A DNA stretch of 64,000 nt from Drosophila miranda (Eukaryota > Arthropoda > Insecta > Diptera > Drosophilidae). Both the position numbers and the translations under genes were made by a program. Shown here piece by piece: positions 1 through 11,989 of this stretch (positions are counted from its first letter, which is position 1; each line of letters begins with the position of its first letter). The notes beneath the pieces are model-generated. The model was given only the letters and a program-made list of their open reading frames with translations. It was not told the origin of the DNA and made no database searches. The stretch lies in contig NC_046674.1 in assembly GCF_003369915.1 (NCBI RefSeq), positions 13,020,001-13,084,000 of the forward strand, written 5' to 3'.

Positions 1-382
1 CACACACACACACACACATTCTCGTTCAGTCACTCACACAGTCACAGAGTCACTCAGGGGATGCCCCAGACCGTGCGTAGAAAACTGCAACAAACTCGCG
101 AACAGCGAAAGTGCGCGAAAAATAACAGCAGAAGCGGCAGCAGCGGCAACAGCGGCAGCAACGCCAGTCGAGTGGAGTCCGTCCGTGGGGGGCATAAGAG
201 AGTAGCAGAGGGATAGAGAGAGAGAGAGAGCAGGGATACCATACCAAGCTAACGGGGGAGCGGGGAAACGGGGGGACGGGGGAACGAGTACGAGTACGAG
301 TGCTATGCATAATGAATAACATTTTCAAATTAGTTTCCGGTCAGTGGAGATTTTAACGCAGTTTGTCAAGCGCATAAAAGAA

Positions 383-417
<35 letters not shown>
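383..417. repeat. (CAGC)n tetranucleotide microsatellite
   Basis: An uninterrupted run of about eight AGCC/CAGC units. The same tetranucleotide recurs at about 2,629-2,652, which suggests either independent slippage in C/G-rich sequence or a shared source. Confidence 0.9.
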
Positions 418-418
<1 letters not shown>

Positions 419-1120
419 CCGCAGGGTGATTTGACTAAAAAACAAGATGAAAGGGAACGGAACGGAACGCAACGGAACAGGACGGAAAGGTCGAATTCGT
501 AATGCCATTTGGAGATATGTACATACTTATGTAGTCGGCGTCGCACTCGCACTCGCACTCGCACTCGAGGGTCTCCTCCCTTAACAGGCAGATATTCAAT
601 TTGTAATCTGATCGGATCGGCCCTGAGCCTGGAAACCTATGGCATTTAAGCTGCTCGAAATTATAGGCCGCGGCGCCCCCTCCCATCCCACTCGCCCCCC
701 CCTTGAGCATATAATTAAATGCTCCTAACGTGCAATCAAAGCGATTTCCATAACAATAATTCCCGGCAATGGCGATGGGCTCGGCGATGGCGATGACGAT
801 GGCGACAGCAGGAACGGGGAGCGTGGGTCAATCATTTAACAGGCCCCAAGGAACGGAAGGGAAGGGAGCTCTGTGTGTAAGCAAGCATAAAGTGAAAATA
901 GGAAAAAATATGGAAAGTAAAAGCGGAATAATAATGTACATAAATGGCTCTACATCTGCCCATTAGGATGGGGGATAGCAACGGAATCATGAACTGGAAA
1001 TATTCCGCCTGCTGGCGTAATGAAATCAAAATACGAGAATGCCTTCCCGTCTCCGGGCTCCTTTCTCCGGACTTGTGCCGACTTCCGAATCTCCCACGCT
1101 TATGTCCGTATTCCCATTCA

Positions 1121-1144
1121 TGTGTGTGTGTGTGTGTGTGTGTG
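1121..1144. repeat. (GT)n microsatellite
   Basis: Twelve perfect TG units. This is one of many CA/GT tracts in the window, a density typical of obscura-group Drosophila non-coding DNA. Confidence 0.95.
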
Positions 1145-2171
1145 GGTCTGGCAACAATTTGCGTTAAAAATTGGCACAACAATTGCAAAATAATCACCTT
1201 GGAGAGCTGGAGAATTGAGTGCCAGAGAGATGGACTAGTTTGCCTAGTTCCGCTTTACTGCCTCCAAGTTTTGGCCAGGGAGCAGGAGCAGGAGCAGGAG
1301 TGGAAGCCAACCGAGTGCAACCAGCCAGCAGGCAGCAGCCAGCACTGGAAGCACTGGAAGCAGCTAAAGAATTCCCCTCTGGCTTAGCAGCTTAAAAGCA
1401 TTAAAACTGCACTCATGGCCAGTCGGGGATGGAATAGGGATTGTACGTAATATGATGGGCACAGCACTGGTACTGGGTATCCCCCAACGCATCTATTCAA
1501 TCGAAAAAATGAAGCAATCGCTTTGATGGCTCACGGGCATCATTTGCAGAAGCCAGAGCAGCGGAGCAGCAGAGCAGCAGAGCAGCAGACCATGCCACGG
1601 GCACTTTTAGCCAAATGAAATGTGGCACAATGAACTTTACTGGCCAAGTCCTTTGGCCCTTTTTGGCTCCCGGCTCAAGTCATAATTTTCCAACGGCGCG
1701 TAGGAAGATAGATGGTTTGTCCGCGATACGGGCCAAGCGTTTGTTTCATTTCGCTATCGCCGTATCTCCTGGCTGCTGGATGAGCTGCAACATTTTCACG
1801 ATTCCCTGGACAAAGTTTAAGCCAATGCCAAACTTTGGCCAATTACGTGATTAACAAATGCTTTGGGGGCCCAGTCCCAGCAACCCTCATCCTCCGCACT
1901 TCCGTGCCCTGCCCGATGCCGTTCTGACAATTAAAGATGTAATTAAAAGGGCCCCAAAATGTTTATCCAAGTGCCCGTTTTCAGTTCATCTGATCGAGAT
2001 GGCCATAACTTATTCATAACCACATTGCGGCCTGACCGGAAATGAGCGATGCTGGCCAGAAGCACAACCAAACAACCAAACCCGAACATATCGCATATAA
2101 AAACATAAAAACTAAACCAAAGCCAATGTCTGGACACAATTGGATGACCTTTTTGTGCCCCCGCCCCCCCC

Positions 2172-2441
2172 GCCTTTCAAGAGGGTATTATGATTTTGAG
2201 CAGATGTTTGGAGTGCGAAGAGGGAAATATTGGAAACACTCGTATTTTATATATAATTTTGAGCAGCATTGGGAGACGAGTAGAAATGGCTTTCATGTGG
2301 GACATTTATGGCTGAAACTTGGGGGGAAACAAGTGCAGGAGGTATCCTTTGGAAGTACTTTGATATAGAACAAAATCGGAGCACAGTATCCCAAGGATAT
2401 TGTTGATCCAAAATCGTACAGATCGTTGGGCAAGGGTATGC
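2172..2441. mobile_element. Degraded DINE-1/INE-1-like element
   Basis: The left edge reads like the DINE-1 5' block: a GAGGGTATTATGATTTTG motif followed by a 'cagatgtttg' block and a purine-rich segment. The right part contains a 'gtatcctttgg' segment, an 'aacaaaatcgg' block and a terminal CAAGGGTATGCA. DINE-1 elements are short non-autonomous Helitron-like repeats that are abundant in Drosophila. Identification is from recalled consensus motifs, not a database search. There is no coding capacity. Confidence 0.5.
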
Positions 2442-3040
2442 AAGCCCTCGGCCCTTTGGAGGCAATCCGTTCTTTCCTGTTTTGGATTGTCACTGGAGGA
2501 GGAAGGAGAGACTTGCCCACACAAACACACACATACACCCTCTCGCACACAGTCCCATGCATGAATGGCGTTTGTGCGCTTTATTGTTGGCCTGGCCTGC
2601 CGTTTCTGCCCTGCTGCTTCGGACAAACAGCCAGCCAGCCAGCCAGCCAGCCAACAGAAGCGGGGCGGAGGCGGGCGAGAGGGTGTGCTATTAGCCAAAA
2701 GGCCTGCCAAATAAAAGGGAAACAGTTGTACGAACAGACACACACACACAGATGCACAGATGTACAGATGTACAGATTCATATTCATATATACTTTATGT
2801 CGCGATGTCAGCATGAACACTTTACGTTTCATATTTGCCAGGCCACTGAGCACACTCCCCCACACACACACACGACAGAGGGAGACAGAGAGAGAGGGGA
2901 TGGGGGTGGTGGGGTATAAAAATGCGAGCGAGATAGAGCGTTACATTCGAGTTTCGTTTGTCGTTTTCCTTATGCAAATTAGCCTTCAGTCAGTTGACTT
3001 TTTCCCATCCTCCCCGTGCTCCTCTCCCCCACGACTGACT

Positions 3041-3058
3041 GCCGCCGCCGCCGCCGCT
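3041..3058. repeat. (CCG)n trinucleotide repeat
   Basis: About six GCC/CCG units in a C-rich stretch. No ORF with gene-like features uses it, so it is treated as non-coding. Confidence 0.8.
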
Positions 3059-6000
3059 GCCTGCTTCTGTTGCTTTTTGCATAAATTTTAAATTTCTTCC
3101 TTTATGCCTGCTTTCTTCTTGTTTTTTGCAGCAGCATCAGCATCAGCCGTATTTATTCCGAAACATACTTTTATGGGCGCTGGCTGTGACAACTCCTGAT
3201 ATGTCTGTCGCTGTCGCTGTACCCCCGTCCTCCCCCCGCCCCTCACCCATCAACTCTGTTTCAGTCTTATTTATGCACTAACATTAAGAATTATTAACTT
3301 TGATAAGTTATTGCACTACGACCTCTCTCTCTCTCCCCAGTCCTGCTCTCTTCCAGCCGATTTCTTTTCATTTTGATTCTGTACATGTGCGGAAATTTTA
3401 TGGGACACTTGAGAGATTTATGTTCGGGGCTGCCGTCGAACAGTAGGCGAGTTCGGCTTTGGCTTTGCCTTTGGCCTGGGGGCGTGGCACATTGTTGAGT
3501 TTTCAAAAGTGCCAGCAGAAAAATGCCAAACACGTGCGCCGCTGCCCCGCCAAAGGCGCTGGCTTTGGGATAGTCGCCAAATGAAATCCTTGGCCATATT
3601 AATCATACGCACCGCTGGCCAACAAACAGTGCTCTCAGTGCTCTCGGTGCCTCAGTGCCGCAGTGCCTCGGTGCCTCAGTGACGAAAATGTTAATTAATT
3701 TTCAAACCTATCGCCGGCAATTTCGCAATATTTGACATTTAATTTGAGTGTCAACTGAGCAAAAGTTCGCACCCCAGCACCCCCCCGCACCCCCAGCATC
3801 AAACAAATGCCCAATGAAATGAAATTAATTTCTAGATTTGTTTGTCTCATCATCGCCTGTTCATGTTCGTCAGTCCGTCCGTCTGGCTGTTCTGCTTCTG
3901 CTTGTGTCCTGTGACATTTATTTGGCGGAGAGCTGACAAAAAACACCTTGGCGACAGGCAAATGAATGTCGTCGAGCGTCGGAAAATACGTTCACAGGGT
4001 CTCGGGTCGGGGGTCGGTGCCGGGGCTGCGGGGAAAGCCGCATTCGCAGCTAGCGAATTCTGAAATGAGTTCCAGTTTGAAGTCCGCAGTCTGCGTGCTG
4101 TTTATTAATTAATCTCGCAACTGGCAGCCCCCTCAGAGCCGCCCCCCCTTTGGATAGTGGATAGTGGATGGTGGATGGAGCAATCAATCTAAATCGCTTG
4201 TCAGCGGCCCGCCATAAATTAAATGTCCGACTATTTTGTGCATTTGCTGGTTGAAAGCACTCCATATCCTGCCGTGGTCCTGCCGTGGTTTGGCCGTTGT
4301 CCTGCCACGCTCCCTCTCCCTATCATTTCTGTCGCTCAAAGGGATGTCCGCGCTCCAATTAAATACCAATTGACTTTGACGGACGCGGGCCTAAAATTGT
4401 CAGGGTTTTAGTTAATTAATAAATAATTGTGTTTATGAAAATGAACAGCACGTTCTGTTCGGCCAGGTGATAATTACAGCGATGGCAGCGCAGAGATGGG
4501 ATCCCATCCGCATCACGCATACGCCGCATGGCCACGCCTGGACAAAACAATTTCGGTTCGGAGGCTGCTGTCCTGGCGAGAGAGAGGACAATTTTCTGGT
4601 ACGCCCGCCCCTTTGTCGGTGGACGACGACTCCCCGTTTTGATTGATGGTTGGTTATGTCGGTTTGTTCCGTCAGATCCAACTCCACCCCCACCCCGAGC
4701 CCCTAGCCCCAGCCCCAATCCCCCCAAAGCCAGGTCCCAGCGGGCGCTGCATATTGTTTTTTTTTTTTTCTTTCTGGGTTTGGTTTTGTTGGTCTGGTTT
4801 TGCTGGTTATTTGGCCAAAGGGTCATGAATTCGTGATGTGGTCGCCGGGGCAACAAATTGAAGTGGCTTTGGCACAATGTGTGCTCAATGATGGCATTGT
4901 GAGTGGCACAAAAAAGCAGAGGGCCGGGCGGGCCGGCGGGCAGGCAGGCAGGAACAATGCAGTTGCGGTTTCCCCCACTTGGAGGAGACAGAGAGGGACA
5001 TGCCAGCCAGATTTGAGGTATTCTATTAGGGGCTTTGAGCATGATTACAACGCCTTTCTTTTGTGCGGGTCGACATCTGATTGATAAAGCCAGCAGCAGC
5101 GGCAGCGGCAGACACAAAAAGTGGTTGTCTGGATCCACAATAACACGAATCTCATTAATCATACGTATGCATAATGGCTCTTGTCGTACAAGGGACAAGG
5201 AGCAGCAGCAGGAGATGGAGATGGAGAAGGGGAAAGAGTGGTGGTCCGGGTCATGCCACATGGCCATTGGCGAAAGGCGAACACGGGCCAGGGCCAAGAC
5301 TAATGTAATGGGCCGCAATATGTTGCAGGTGGGCGGTGGGGGGTTGGGCGCCCCAAACTAGGTTTCGGTCAGGTCAAAGGTGGCAGCTGCTCTATGCGCC
5401 ACCCCCCTCCCCTCCCCTCCCCCCCCCCCCTAGCTGGCTAAACATAATCATGTGTCATTGTCGCCTGTCCGGCTCCACTGTGATGCTCACCTTGGTTCGG
5501 TTCGGTTTTTGCAGCATCTCTCGCTCTGCTTACATTCAATTTATCCCCCAACCCAGACCCTCCACCCACCCCTTGACTAACAACCATATCGTGTTCCCCC
5601 ATTCCCACATGTGTGTCTGACTGTGTGTGTGTGTGTGAGTGGGGGATAATTAAAGGGCCTTGCCCGTATACTTCATCAGGATCATCCACATCCACCACCA
5701 ATTACTTTTGGGTTAGCAAATTTAATTATATGCAGAGCACACCTTTTTGGGGCATCGGCTTTGAAAAATTCATTGGGCCATGAATTATGCGTTTTTAATT
5801 GCTGACCTTCCCCCCCCCACCGCCCTGGGGGGCGGCACAATCGAATGGCAGGAGGAAAAGTGATCATCGCTTGATTCATTCGAGGCCAGCCAGCACCCAG
5901 CCTGACCCAACGATTCATCTTCGAAGGGTCGCACCAGGGACAGGCACTGGGCCCCGGGGACTGGCAGCCAGGACTTCATTAAAAACAGCTCAAGTGGCGC

Positions 6001-7667
6001 TCTGGCCAGAAATGTGGAGCGCACTTTAAATACCTCGCAAATCGCACACCAAAATGGCCGCCGTGCCCCGCTCAACATTTTAGTTTTTCTGTTTAGCCCG
6101 GCCACAGAATGCCGAGCATCCATCATTCAGACACTTCCGCCTGACCGGAAATACTCGAAGGATGGATGGTAGAGAAGGATAGAGGAGGAGTGGGGGTGGG
6201 TGGTGGGCGTTGTGCTACAAACATTGACATTTGCCTTGCATGTTGCAACATTTCGTGCTCGCCGTCGATTTCTGTTTGCCTTCTCGCAATGTCAATTTAT
6301 TTGGACTGCAAAACGCCAAGCGGCGATGGAAATTTAAATGTTCGAAATGCCAGCAGAGAGCAGAGAACTGAGAACAGTGAGTATTTTTTTTCGTCGTTTG
6401 TTTTGTGTGCGGTCTTTTGGGGATTTGCAGTAGGTATTTGTGTCGAATCTATTGGGGGGCCCGGCCCTGTGGCATGTGGCATGTGGAATCAATGCACAAC
6501 AGAACAGAACAGAATAGAATATAAAACAGAATGGAGCAGGTTAATCGTGTGGGGAAAGCAGAGCGAATCGAATTGAATTATGTGGATTAGATTTCGCCAA
6601 TTTAAATTCCAAATTGATCAGATTTATCGTTTGTCCACAACTATTGCCCGAGCATCGACATCGATTCAAAATAGATTAGAGCTCAAGTGATTCTTATTTT
6701 GTAATCAACGTTCTGTATTGTGGCTTTCGCCCCCGCCTCGCACTCGAACATTACTCATCCGAAGTGTGTGCCGGGCAGAAACTATTACGAAAAGACTTAC
6801 GGCTTGGGCCATAACTAATAAAGCCGAATATTATCTGCTGCTCCTGCTCTCTTTTACGGCACGATATGCTATGCCATGCTGCAAGGTGGCATAAATAACT
6901 AAAATGCCATGCGGCTTTTGGGTTGAGCACTCTCTTTCGCTCTTTCGCTCTCCCCCCTTTTCCTTTCGGCCACTCCATTTGGTCTTAATAACTCTGGCCC
7001 GTCGGTAAGTAGGTGTTTAGTGGCTATTATCATCTCCGTGTGTGCACGTGTACTCCGTACTCCGGTGCACGGTGTGTATATATTTTTGAACTCTTTAGCA
7101 TCAATATTTTATGTATTATGCCAACAGATTATGATTAATGGCCGAGGCGCTGAAATGGCCTCGTGCTCCTTTGGCACACTCCGCCTCCGCCTCCACTGAA
7201 TGGAGGCAATGGGGGAAATGGTAATGGGGAATCCCATTGTCTTGGGAGATTCATATTTCATGGCTGAGCTTCAATTCCTTTTCCCTGCCATTGCCCACCC
7301 CCCCCCCAGAGGGGTGCGGGTGCCTGGAATTACGTTTAAAAGTGTTTAAGTGGCGCTCGCGCTAAGTAACAAGTTGAAAAATTGCAAAGCACGCTCGTAA
7401 ATTTGCTCGCCAAAAGTGAAAAGTAATAATATACAGGCATTATAAATGGCTATGCGTCCTTGAGGGGGGGGTCTCTGCTGCTACTGCTGCTGCTTCTACG
7501 GGTGGCTGGTGGTGGGTGGACAGTCAGGTGAGTAAACGGAGCGGGGAGAGTCAATGGCCATGGCCACCGCAGAACATCAAAGAGACGACAGAGAGGAGAG
7601 ACAGCAACAGCAACAGCAACCGAGGGGCAGGGAGGCGGAGCGGCAGAGCCAGTGAAGCAAACGAAGC

Positions 7668-7741
7668 ACACACACACACACACACACACACATATGCATA
7701 TGTCCTGGCTGTACAAGTATCTCTGTGTGTGTGTGTGTGTG
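7668..7741. repeat. Paired (CA)n and (GT)n tracts
   Basis: A (AC)n tract at about 7,668-7,692 is followed about 30 bp later by a (GT)n tract at about 7,723-7,741. The two are complementary and could form a long hairpin around an ATGCATATG centre. Confidence 0.85.
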
Positions 7742-8755
7742 AGCCAAGCATTTCAAAAGTAATTCAAGCAAGAAAAAAGTTGGGTAATTGAAAGTTTGCC
7801 CATAAAAATTTGTCGCTCTGCGAATGAGAAGGGGGTGCCGTGCCTGTCTCTCTCTGTCCCCCCCTCCATCTGGCCCTCTCTCTCTCGCTTTTGGTAACTT
7901 TTCATTATGCATCCCCTGCCATAGCCCCCCCGCCCCGTCTCGGGCCATTATCTGGAGCACTATCGAGGCGCCCGAAACTAGTTGAAGTGCTTGAATTGTT
8001 TACGCTGATAACTTTCCTTTTTTTGTGTTCGCTGTTGCCATCGAACACACCCTCTGGGGGGCAGGAGCACGGGCAGGGTGTACAGGGGGTGATGGTGATG
8101 GGGATTGTTGGGGTTCATTTCCAGATACAGAAGCAGAAGGTGTAAAGCAGTGCCTTGATTGATCGAATGGCCATGCACATGCAAATCCCTCAAGAACCTG
8201 CCCTCGCTCTAGGGTATTCCCCCAGTCGAGTGCCCAGACCATCAGAAACAAAGTTAGCCGCGGCATCAGGCGCTTCGCTTCTTTCACTCGCTTGTTTGGG
8301 GTTGGATCGTATCGTCCCATCGTTTTTATGGGTTGGCATAATGAAAACGCGAAAGCGAACGCGAACCCGATTGCAGTTTAAGTGCACTTTCAATGACAAC
8401 AACACAACAGGCTCGTCTGCCCCAATCGCTGCTCCCCTGCTGCCGTGCTCTCGGGGAGCCACTTGAAGCGGCCACAACGAATTGCCAACATTGATAAATG
8501 GCTAGCGGGTGCACATCTGAGCCGGGGACACAGTACCAGGACGAGGACGAGGACGAGTGCGAAGGCGAGCGTGTCTGGAGCTCAAAGCCAGGGGACAGAC
8601 CACAAAATAAGCGTAAATGATATGAAGACATATCGTAAAAGCAGCAGCAAATTGGAAACTGAAACAGAAAACCCCAAAACACACACACCCACACAGAGAC
8701 ACCCACACACACGCACAGATGATGGAAACAGTCACATGAGATCTGCTCGACACAA

Positions 8756-8796
8756 TCTGTGGTATTCTGTGGTATTCTGTGGCATTCTGTGGTGGG
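8756..8796. repeat. 10-bp tandem repeat (CTGTGGYATT)n
   Basis: Four nearly perfect tandem 10-bp units, the third with T to C. This is a small minisatellite with no coding context. Confidence 0.85.
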
Positions 8797-10358
8797 GCTT
8801 AACACCAAAACCAACGCGCATAAAACGAGTGAGAGAGAGAGAGAGATTGTGGGGGAAGGATGGGGTATGGGGGATACCATTTGTTGACTCTTTTTGTTGG
8901 CTTTAAAACTGGACCACACAATGTAATAAATTAGATTTACAAAACTTGATGCGAGAAATGCCGCCGCCAAATATTTAACACCAATCAACATGAGAGCGCA
9001 GGAAACTTTTTGGCCGCCCAACAAGCAGGCCAACAAGCAACAAGGTCCAAAGCTGGCTGCCGAAGGAGTCCAAAAGGCAGGCAAAACAAGAGCAAAGAAA
9101 AAAAAAAAGGGAAAAAGGAAAAACTTTGCCCTTTTCACGTCGACTCGCGGTGCTCATTGTCTCGAGTTGTTCAAGTCGTTGTCGTTGTCGTTGTCGTTGT
9201 CCTTGTCGTTGTCCTTGTTGTCGCGGGACATTCGCTGGGCGAAGACGAAAGGTGTCAGCAATGACAAACACTTTTAACTAACCAACTTTTGCTGGCTTGT
9301 TTCATTTCGCTGTGACTTACTGGCGGCTCCGGCTTGCTGATTGTGTTGCCCCGATACCAGACGACAGTTTAACCCATGCAAACAGCAAACTTCTGCGGGG
9401 CCATGCCCCCCACCCCCAAGCCCAACCCAAAGATGCCCGGCACGGATATGGAGCGGAGGAGTCGGTGGCAGATTTTGTGGCATGTGGCATGTGGCATGTG
9501 CCTGTGCCTCCTCCTCTCCGCTAATCATCGCAAAAGCAATGGTCTCTGCAATCTCGTTTCTCGTTTCTCGTTTCTCGTTTCCCGCTGCCCAAATGGGGCC
9601 CATCAATTTTACAACTGCTCTGCAGCTGGGGTCGCGAGAGGTGGATACAGGTGAATCAATCACACGCATTATGCGATGGCTTTGCTTTTTGTGTGAAATA
9701 TATATTCCGCCGGGCTCCACCAGCGAGACAGAAGGAGTCGTCTTAGATGGGCTTTGATGGGGGCAGGGGGTTTATTTGGATTTTGGCTTACCATATACTT
9801 TTTATGGCCCATATGGTGTGGGTGATTTTTATGCCCCTCTCTGGGGCCAGTGTTATTACTTGTAAGTGGGCGAATGGAACGATGCCACACTTGCAGCCAG
9901 CCCTCGTCCCCCTCGCCATTTTATGACCAGCTCTTCCTCCTCTTTATGTATATTTCACGTCATTTGCTTGGGCTTTGTCATTCCGAAAAAGAGTCTGAAA
10001 GGAGGCTACGGACAGAGGTGAGAAGAGCCAGTGCTTAGGCACACATTTATTAGGAGGTCTTCGGGAGAGCTCTTCTTGTTTAGCCCCGGATGAGATGATG
10101 GTAATTGATAGTTGCTCTGTCCCTCAGATCCGAGCACTGCGGGGATCTGTGCGGCGGGAATGAATGGCTCGAATTCCACATAAATTACTTGTGTAATCCT
10201 TTTCGCAAACGTTGATCTACTCTTAAGGGCTTAACACGCGTGGAGAGCTGGGCAAAAAGCTTCTCTAAATCAAATTTTTATGTAATTGCCGTCTCCGCAA
10301 TGGAAAGCCCTCAACGAATATTATTATTTTTGTTATTTTTTGTAATTCTTTGTTATTT

Positions 10359-10770
10359 TTATTGCTGCTGAAAACATTTAAATTCCATTGTTACGAGTAT
10401 TGTGACAAATTGAGGCGGCAAACAAAGGAAGAAATTAAAACGAGTTAGGAACTGAAGGGCCAGCGAGAGTAATGCATCGACTAGGGGGACATCCTGTACT
10501 CGGCTTTGGCCCGAAATCTGCCTGTAATCCATACGTGCATGGAGACCCTGCTTGAACGAGTACAGGATATCCCCGGCCTGTTCTCTCCCGTGTATGTCCA
10601 TCTCTTTGGCCACCCAACTGGAGACCTGACTGGGGAGTACCCTGTACTTGGCAGCTGGTACTGTGCTGTGCCGCCCTCTTTCGGTATTAATTAGTTCTAT
10701 CCCCAGCTCCTGGAGGGCACTCGTAGAGGGTATCCGTTTCGCCCCGACTGCTGCCGTCTGCTATCTCCTG
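10359..10770 (-). other. Coding-like segment, unidentified (possible exon or relic)
   Basis: The minus strand is open for about 135 codons. From roughly 10,770 to 10,440 it reads like ordinary protein with mixed composition (for example SSWVAKEMDIHGREQAGDIL and SFKQGLHARMDYRQISGQ) and moderately G/C-rich third positions, unlike the low-complexity frames around it. There is no ATG at its head: the frame opens just after a TAG near 10,771. The overlapping frame also looks coding-like for 30 codons. I do not recognise the family. Two 18-bp arms inside it form an inverted repeat, which is odd for a normal exon. It could be an exon, a frameshifted gene relic or a mobile-element remnant. Confidence 0.3.
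10485..10574. repeat. 18-bp inverted repeat with 54-bp loop
   Basis: Arm GGGGACATCCTGTACTCG at 10,485-10,502 pairs with CGAGTACAGGATATCCCC at 10,557-10,574, 17 of 18 bases complementary. A third, looser copy of the same motif (GGGGAGTACCCTGTACTTG) lies at 10,632-10,650. Confidence 0.85.
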
Positions 10771-11181
10771 TGTAAATGTATGCTCTCTCTCTTCCAGCTC
10801 TTGCCCTCCCCATCCCCCTCGCTCTCCCTGCACCTCTGCTCCGGTGTTGTCGCTCTCGACTGCAGTCATGGCTCGTGGATTTGAATAATTGTGCAGCAGC
10901 GTGTAACGGTACATGGCATGGGAGAGTGGCAGAGTGGCAGAGAGGTAGAGCGGTAGAGCGGTAGAGCGTGTGCGGGAGTGTGTGTGTGCTCTCAATGTTG
11001 TTGTTGCTTCCGACTCCTCTCCGCTCGCTTCTCTCTCGCTGCACAAACATGCTTTTTCTCACTTTCCATTCAGGCTCCCAGCCTCTCACTCTCTCTCTCC
11101 CACTTTCGCTCTCTCCATCTCTGTTGCTCCGCCCAGATATGTGCTATATTTTGTTATTGTTAAATATGTTTTGCTACCAAT

Positions 11182-11989
11182 GATACCCTTTTTGCGGAGG
11201 AGGGTATGCCGATTGTTGGCAAGTGTTTGCGGCTCATCGAGGGATGCAGAAGGAAGGGGCCAAAGCATCCTTATTAATTGCTGGAAATCCTTCAAAAGAA
11301 ACGAGGGGGACCGTTGCGAGCCGCGGCACGGGCCTCGGCTCTACTTTGACACTTGCCACCTGGCAGCTGGTATACCCGGTCAGTACATATGCGAGCCTAT
11401 TAGTTATGTTATAAATCAAATATATTGTATAGGTCGTTTGGTATCGCTGTTTCCAAAAAGCAAGATTTGATTTTTTAGCAACAAAAAAATTCCGAAAAAA
11501 TCTGGCAATCCGTTTAGGAGATTTGTATTTAATAGATTCTAGCTGTTTCCATTTTTATTTACATTTGTGGCTATTTTTCTATTCTCACACCAACACCAGC
11601 CGTTTTATCTCGCTAGAGGGCGCACACTGCACGAGGAAGAGCGTGCGAGAGAGAGAGAGAGAGAGATTGAGTGAGCGCCATTGCAATTTCCTTTGTTCCT
11701 TCTGACCAGATCTAATCGGCAATCTGGTAGATCATTCTCTATGATTCTGCGCTTTTGGCTTTCTCCTGATTTCGAAAATATGAATGCCACAGTTTTACGT
11801 CCTTTATGGAGGACGTTTGAAGGTTGAAACCAACTTGATGCAGGGTGATATTACAGAAGTCCTGATACGAAATGCTGTTGCTCTAGCTCTTGTAGTTCCC
11901 GAGATCTAGGCGCATATCCTGGGGTCGGAAACCCTTCCTTCTGCCCATCTAATATACCCCTGCATTCTTTGAGTATCGGGTATAAAAAG
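11182..11989. mobile_element. DINE-1/INE-1-like element, near full length
   Basis: The left end reads GATACCCTTTTTGCGGAGG with an AGGGTAT block and a 'gttggcaagtgtttgcgg' block. The interior is AT-rich with a (GA)n tract at about 11,646-11,666. The right end has the characteristic order: 'gctgttgctctagctcttgt', 'ccgagatctaggcgcat', 'ggggtcggaaac', 'ccttccttctgccc', 'aatataccc' and a terminal GAGTATCGGGTATAAAAA. These blocks match the recalled DINE-1 family, short non-coding Helitron-like elements dispersed in Drosophila. About 0.8 kb is within the expected size. No transposase is encoded. Confidence 0.7.

Noticed and set aside
4416..5318. 300-codon minus-strand frame
   Set aside because: Composed largely of translated simple repeats and poly-Lys/Gly tracts, with no domain, no splice context and no codon bias.
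6289..6377. Possible first coding exon (MSIYLDCKTPSGDG...) before GTGAGT
   Set aside because: A single donor-like site after a short frame. No promoter or downstream partner was found, and such pairs are common by chance in a window this size.
7480..7528. Leu-rich signal-peptide-like frame ending at CAG|GTGAGT
   Set aside because: A stop codon and a G run separate it from any ATG, and the Leu run is simply a CTG repeat.
8326..9138. 270-codon minus-strand frame
   Set aside because: Low-complexity Phe/Leu/Ser sequence over CA/GA repeats; no gene structure.
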